This document shows positions 60,423-64,000 of a DNA stretch of 64,000 nt, in pieces. Source of the DNA: Phoenix dactylifera (taxonomy: Eukaryota; Streptophyta; Magnoliopsida; Arecales; Arecaceae); contig NC_052399.1 in assembly GCF_009389715.1 (NCBI RefSeq), forward strand, positions 23,321,146 through 23,385,145. Reading direction: 5' to 3'. The notes below the pieces were generated by a model. That model did no database searches and had not been told where the DNA came from. It saw only the letters and a program-made list of their open reading frames with translations. The position numbers and the translations under genes are program-made. Positions within the stretch are counted from its first letter, which is position 1. Each line of letters opens with the position of its first letter.

Positions 60423-61213
60423 CGATAAAAACAATGGTCCTATTCAACTCCTTACTGTTGATGGAGCCTAATATTGTCTTTTTATATGAATATTTTAATG
60501 CCTAGAAATTTGTTATTTACAAGGTAATACTGATAGTTTTAAGCTGTTCTATGCTGCTACAGTGGCTGCTGCAATGCAGCAATGAAATAATTCAGAAATT
60601 TGGTATCTGTATTATGTTGCCCGACAACTAGAAAATCATAACATTGTAACAGTCCACAACAATTTCAGGCCATGTTTGTTCTGCAACTAAAATGGCTTAA
60701 CCAAAATCATGATTTGGACCCAGGTGAATGAAGTTCTTCGGCAATGGCTATATGTACAAGTAACAGCAGCACTGACAAATTATGTTCTAACATTAAGCAC
60801 AGAGAAACATAATATGACAGAGAATTGAAAACCATTTAATAGTCACCAGATGCCAGATACTCATCCTGGCAAAACTGTAGGGCAATTGAACTACTGCTAT
60901 AATGACATGAATACAATAATCAGCATAAACTATATCAAGGGAAATGCAACTCATAAGGATATGCAGTGATTCCCAGAATAATACAAAGCAGGATAATATC
61001 AATACAAAAGTTTAGACTGGATCTCAGCTGAAACATCAATTACATGCTCATTAGAATTGACAATTAAATAAGATAGGTACTCCTATTTGCTTGAAAATGT
61101 TTGGATTCAGTCCAAACAGCGCCTGCAGTCAACAGGCGCAAAGGGAAAATAATTATCTAATATTTTGATTTATAGCTAGGTTTGACTCTATTAATTAACT
61201 ATATGAACTTTAC

Positions 61214-63555
61214 CTGGTTAACAGTATCTTTAAGTCGCATATTAGTATTTTTTGGGGCAGATGTGGCCCTATCCACCTGCACTCCACAAAAATGTAGTAA
61301 ATACTACATAGCCATGTTGCACTTCAAGATTGCAGAATACTAGAGAGAAGATTTGCATTGGTGTCAATCTCGGCCATTAAAGGAACCTGCTTGTCAATTC
61401 CTGTGCAATAAAAATTGTATGAGTCATAAGGGTTCCACTATTGCATCCATTAAACATGATTGATCATGGAAATGTAGCAAATAAAAAACTTACAGTAACT
61501 AAACTCATTCATGTCATGGCCATATTTTTCAATGTATCCAGTCCTTCAGCTATAACATCCAAACCTTGATCCTGAAAAGTTAAGGCATGAATGTTTAAGC
61601 ATCAGAAGTCAGTTTTTTAGAATGTCATGGTGCAAATCATATGCTAAATAGTAAGCCACATGCAACTTGATTTATGTTATTAATCGCCATCAACAATTAA
61701 CAGGCATCAGAGTAACTCTTCAAAAAGATAGCAACTTGTTCAACAGCGACATCACACTGACAGCAAAATGACTGAACCAGGTAGAGGTTATCATATAATC
61801 ACTCTTTTCTCATTCGCTTATTGGGTTAAAGTTTAAACAAAGCATGATGACAAAAATAACTGGAAGTAAAGAGACTCGATCATGAGCATCTAATGCAAAG
61901 AATCATCTAAAAAATGGTAGTCTGAGAAACAGAGGTGAAACAAAGCAACAATGGCAAGCTTGAAGCTTACTCATCAAAGCAACTCATACCTTGGATTCTT
62001 CTAAGTGACCCCCAGCAATTTCTTCTCTTCCAGCATCCTGGTATACCTCTCTCTCAAATGGATTATTGGGGCATAACCTAGAGTATGGACCACTAGATAT
62101 GCTTTTCACAAATACTTCACAATCTTAATCATCAGCATCCTACATAATGGATACTGGAACAACATGAGGCTCCTTTTGAGATTAAGGCCATTTTGTTGCT
62201 AGTTATATTGTTACACAATGAAACAAAGTAAATGTGACGCATCTGATGCTGATATATCTGATCAACCTCTGCAACCCTGCAATAATATATAGCATAAGTC
62301 ACAACCATGAGCCATAGATTATGTTTTCTCATTACACTTTCATTTATGCCGCATTTAAAGCAAACTCCTTGGAGTTCCACAAATTGTAATTTGTCTGTAT
62401 ACATCTAACCACAGTCCAAGTGAGAAGACAACAAATTTAAACAGTGGTTTTTCCAGAAGGTCCGACACCTCTAGGTAGAAAAGGGTTCCAGTTCTGTTCC
62501 ACCCTCTTAATTGTCTGCATGTTGACAAAATTATCCCCACCCACCTACCATACCCATTGTGCCTGCCAACATCCTATCTGACTGAGGTAACTACAAGAAG
62601 AATCTTGGGGGAATGAACTCCAGCAAGATATGTAAATGATGCAGATCAATATGTGCAGCTGGTAGTTCATAAGAATTTTTAGTCTGGATTTCACAGTCAT
62701 TTGCAATAAAATATGTAAGAAAAGACCAACTAGAGACTCCTTACCTTTCCTTGAACAAAAATAAAAGGTACATAGGTGTGTATGGAGGTGATAGAAATCT
62801 CTTCTGATTTATACTTTAATAAGCTAGCAACTTTCAAAATCAAATCCTAGTCCCCCCTCCTCCTTCCCTCAATACAGTGTAATTGCCACATTTTCTGTTT
62901 TCACCAGATATGGGCACCCACAGGATCAGAGAGTTGTGCTATCAAACCCATATAGGAGAAGATGTACCAGCCCATGTGAACATCCTCACTCTGCCACTCC
63001 TTAAGTCTGCAAAAGATGGACGCAATCTGATCCATAATTATTAACTAAAACAAGTGGCGTGCCATTGCCACACTTCATGCTTACACACTACTCAGATCAC
63101 ATAGCCAAACACACACCAGTATTAAACAGTGGCATAGGCAATGGTCCTTCTATTGACGGATCAGTCGATGCCAAGATAGTTAACAATAATACCAATTCCA
63201 GTACCGCCAATATCATTGTAAAACAGGCTGGTGAGTCCATTTTGCCAGACCTATCTGATATGGTCCCATCAGATGACTGTCCGGACATATTCGCCCATAA
63301 GACTTAGTAATATCAGAGGGCCGTTAAAAACACATGGCACACTAATTTTCCAAATAACACTTTAAATCTCTAGTGTTTTTTTGAAGGCTGAATATGCCAT
63401 GAAAAATAAATTATGTAAACACAGTTCAGTATGTCAATTATAAAGTCAGGATTGTGGTCCAGGACTTGCCTATTCCAATTTGCACATCTCATACTCTTGC
63501 CCAGACTGATTTGATTCTTCAGTATGCTGAAAGTACTCAATTTCAAATCTTCCAT
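61214..63555 (-). pseudogene. SYP71: SYP71-like Qc-SNARE, decayed and partial
   Basis: Minus-strand exon remnants: 63470-63555 (DGRFEIEYFQHTEESNQSGQ then EYEMCKLE), about 61510-61571 (DQGLDVIAEGLDTLKNMA), about 61350-61400 (DKQVPLMAEIDT) and 61214-61276 (VDRATSAPKNTNMRLKDTVN). Together these follow the SNARE helix of SYP71-type syntaxins, which mediate ER and plasma-membrane fusion. Damage: TAG at 63470-63472 with a GC rather than GT donor right after it, a one-base loss after KNMA near 61518, and another near 61392. The transmembrane exon is not found and the N-terminal exons would be beyond the right edge or lost. An unassigned exon-like stretch (NNPFEREVYQDAGREEIAGG) lies at about 61992-62075 between the first and second remnants. 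Confidence 0.8.
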
Positions 63556-64000
63556 CTGCAACAAATTTAGGGATGAATAATTAACCTCATTCAGAGCCAT
63601 ATAATCCACAGAAACATGAATATTTCCTAGCAAGCTTATCGCATACATGTTTTATTTCGTCAGCCATCATGGAAGAAGACAGGCCTGGGATCTTGAACAA
63701 TGATGGCACCTCAATAGAACATTCTTTGATAATCTACTAGCCAAGCAAGGTCTGAAATTTGGACTACAATCCATGCTTAAGTCAATTTTCTATCATATCT
63801 TCTCGGTCGGTTATTCTTAAATGGCCCAAATCAAAAATTAAATTATTCTTCTAAAATGTGATGTTTAAGGGACAAATTAGGTTTTATCAATTTAATTTCA
63901 AGAGATATATAATATTTTAACCGAAAATATTCAAAACTGCTTTAACAGTCCAATGCTCTCTTTAAGGGACAATTTAATCTTCGCCACTAGAAAATCCAAA
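63556..64000. other. AT-rich DNA at the right edge
   Basis: No exon recognised; it may be an intron of the ancestral SYP71-like gene. Confidence 0.4.

Larger units (their letters stand above)
54002..61213. other. Downstream flank and intergenic DNA, no supported gene
   Basis: 54002-54340 is probable 3' UTR of the CCCH gene. Beyond it only short frames occur. A possible tRNA-like SINE head lies near 56305-56365 (TGGCTTGGTGG ... CACTCGAATCC). GA microsatellites lie near 59083-59158. I saw no SYP71 transmembrane exon in the 58-61 kb stretch. Confidence 0.4.

Overview
The window is nuclear DNA of a flowering plant, most likely a commelinid monocot (palm-like is my guess). Evidence: spliced plant genes with AT-rich introns, one strongly GC-rich intronless gene, plant-specific protein families (plant mobile domain, RR-type CCCH zinc finger, SHAQKYF MYB, KEA antiporter), and a dense load of plant transposons. 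There is no prokaryotic or organellar signal.

Layout. At the left edge lies the 5' half of an RGG/Stm1-type RNA-binding protein gene on the minus strand (1094-2156). Only 269 bp upstream of its ATG sits a complete 4.9 kb Mutator-like element (2426-7332). It has near-perfect terminal inverted repeats, a 9-bp target duplication, 33-bp-periodic palindromic arrays at both ends, a captured plant mobile domain (PMD) gene, and a broken MuDR-type transposase. A small hAT-type MITE (7496-8076) and LTR debris follow, then about 9 kb with no gene I can support. [11 protein letters not shown] repressor-type gene lies on plus (18462-20003). On minus is the 5' part of a KEA4/5/6-type potassium antiporter gene (24530-28516) with no recognisable 3' half. 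Next come a tailed SINE (29086-29491), a nearly intact hAT element with a two-piece transposase (29553-32885), an LTR/TRIM-like composite (34444-36021), a complete 11-exon myo-inositol oxygenase gene on minus (37968-40257), more LTR debris including a duplicated ~640 bp unit (45243-46490), an intronless tandem CCCH zinc-finger gene on plus (52814-54001) with three G-box/ABRE-like motifs upstream, and at the right edge a decayed SYP71-like Qc-SNARE pseudogene on minus (61214-63555).

The host genes are not an operon and share no pathway. Two are of stress or ABA-linked families (CCCH zinc finger, MYB) and two are housekeeping or metabolic (MIOX, KEA). The most unusual object is the PMD-carrying Mutator-like element with phased palindromic subterminal arrays. 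The hAT element shows the same architecture with unrelated sequence, so regularly spaced subterminal palindromes recur in this window. All intron borders were read by eye from GT/AG sites and frame continuity. Family names rest on remembered family sequences, not on a search.
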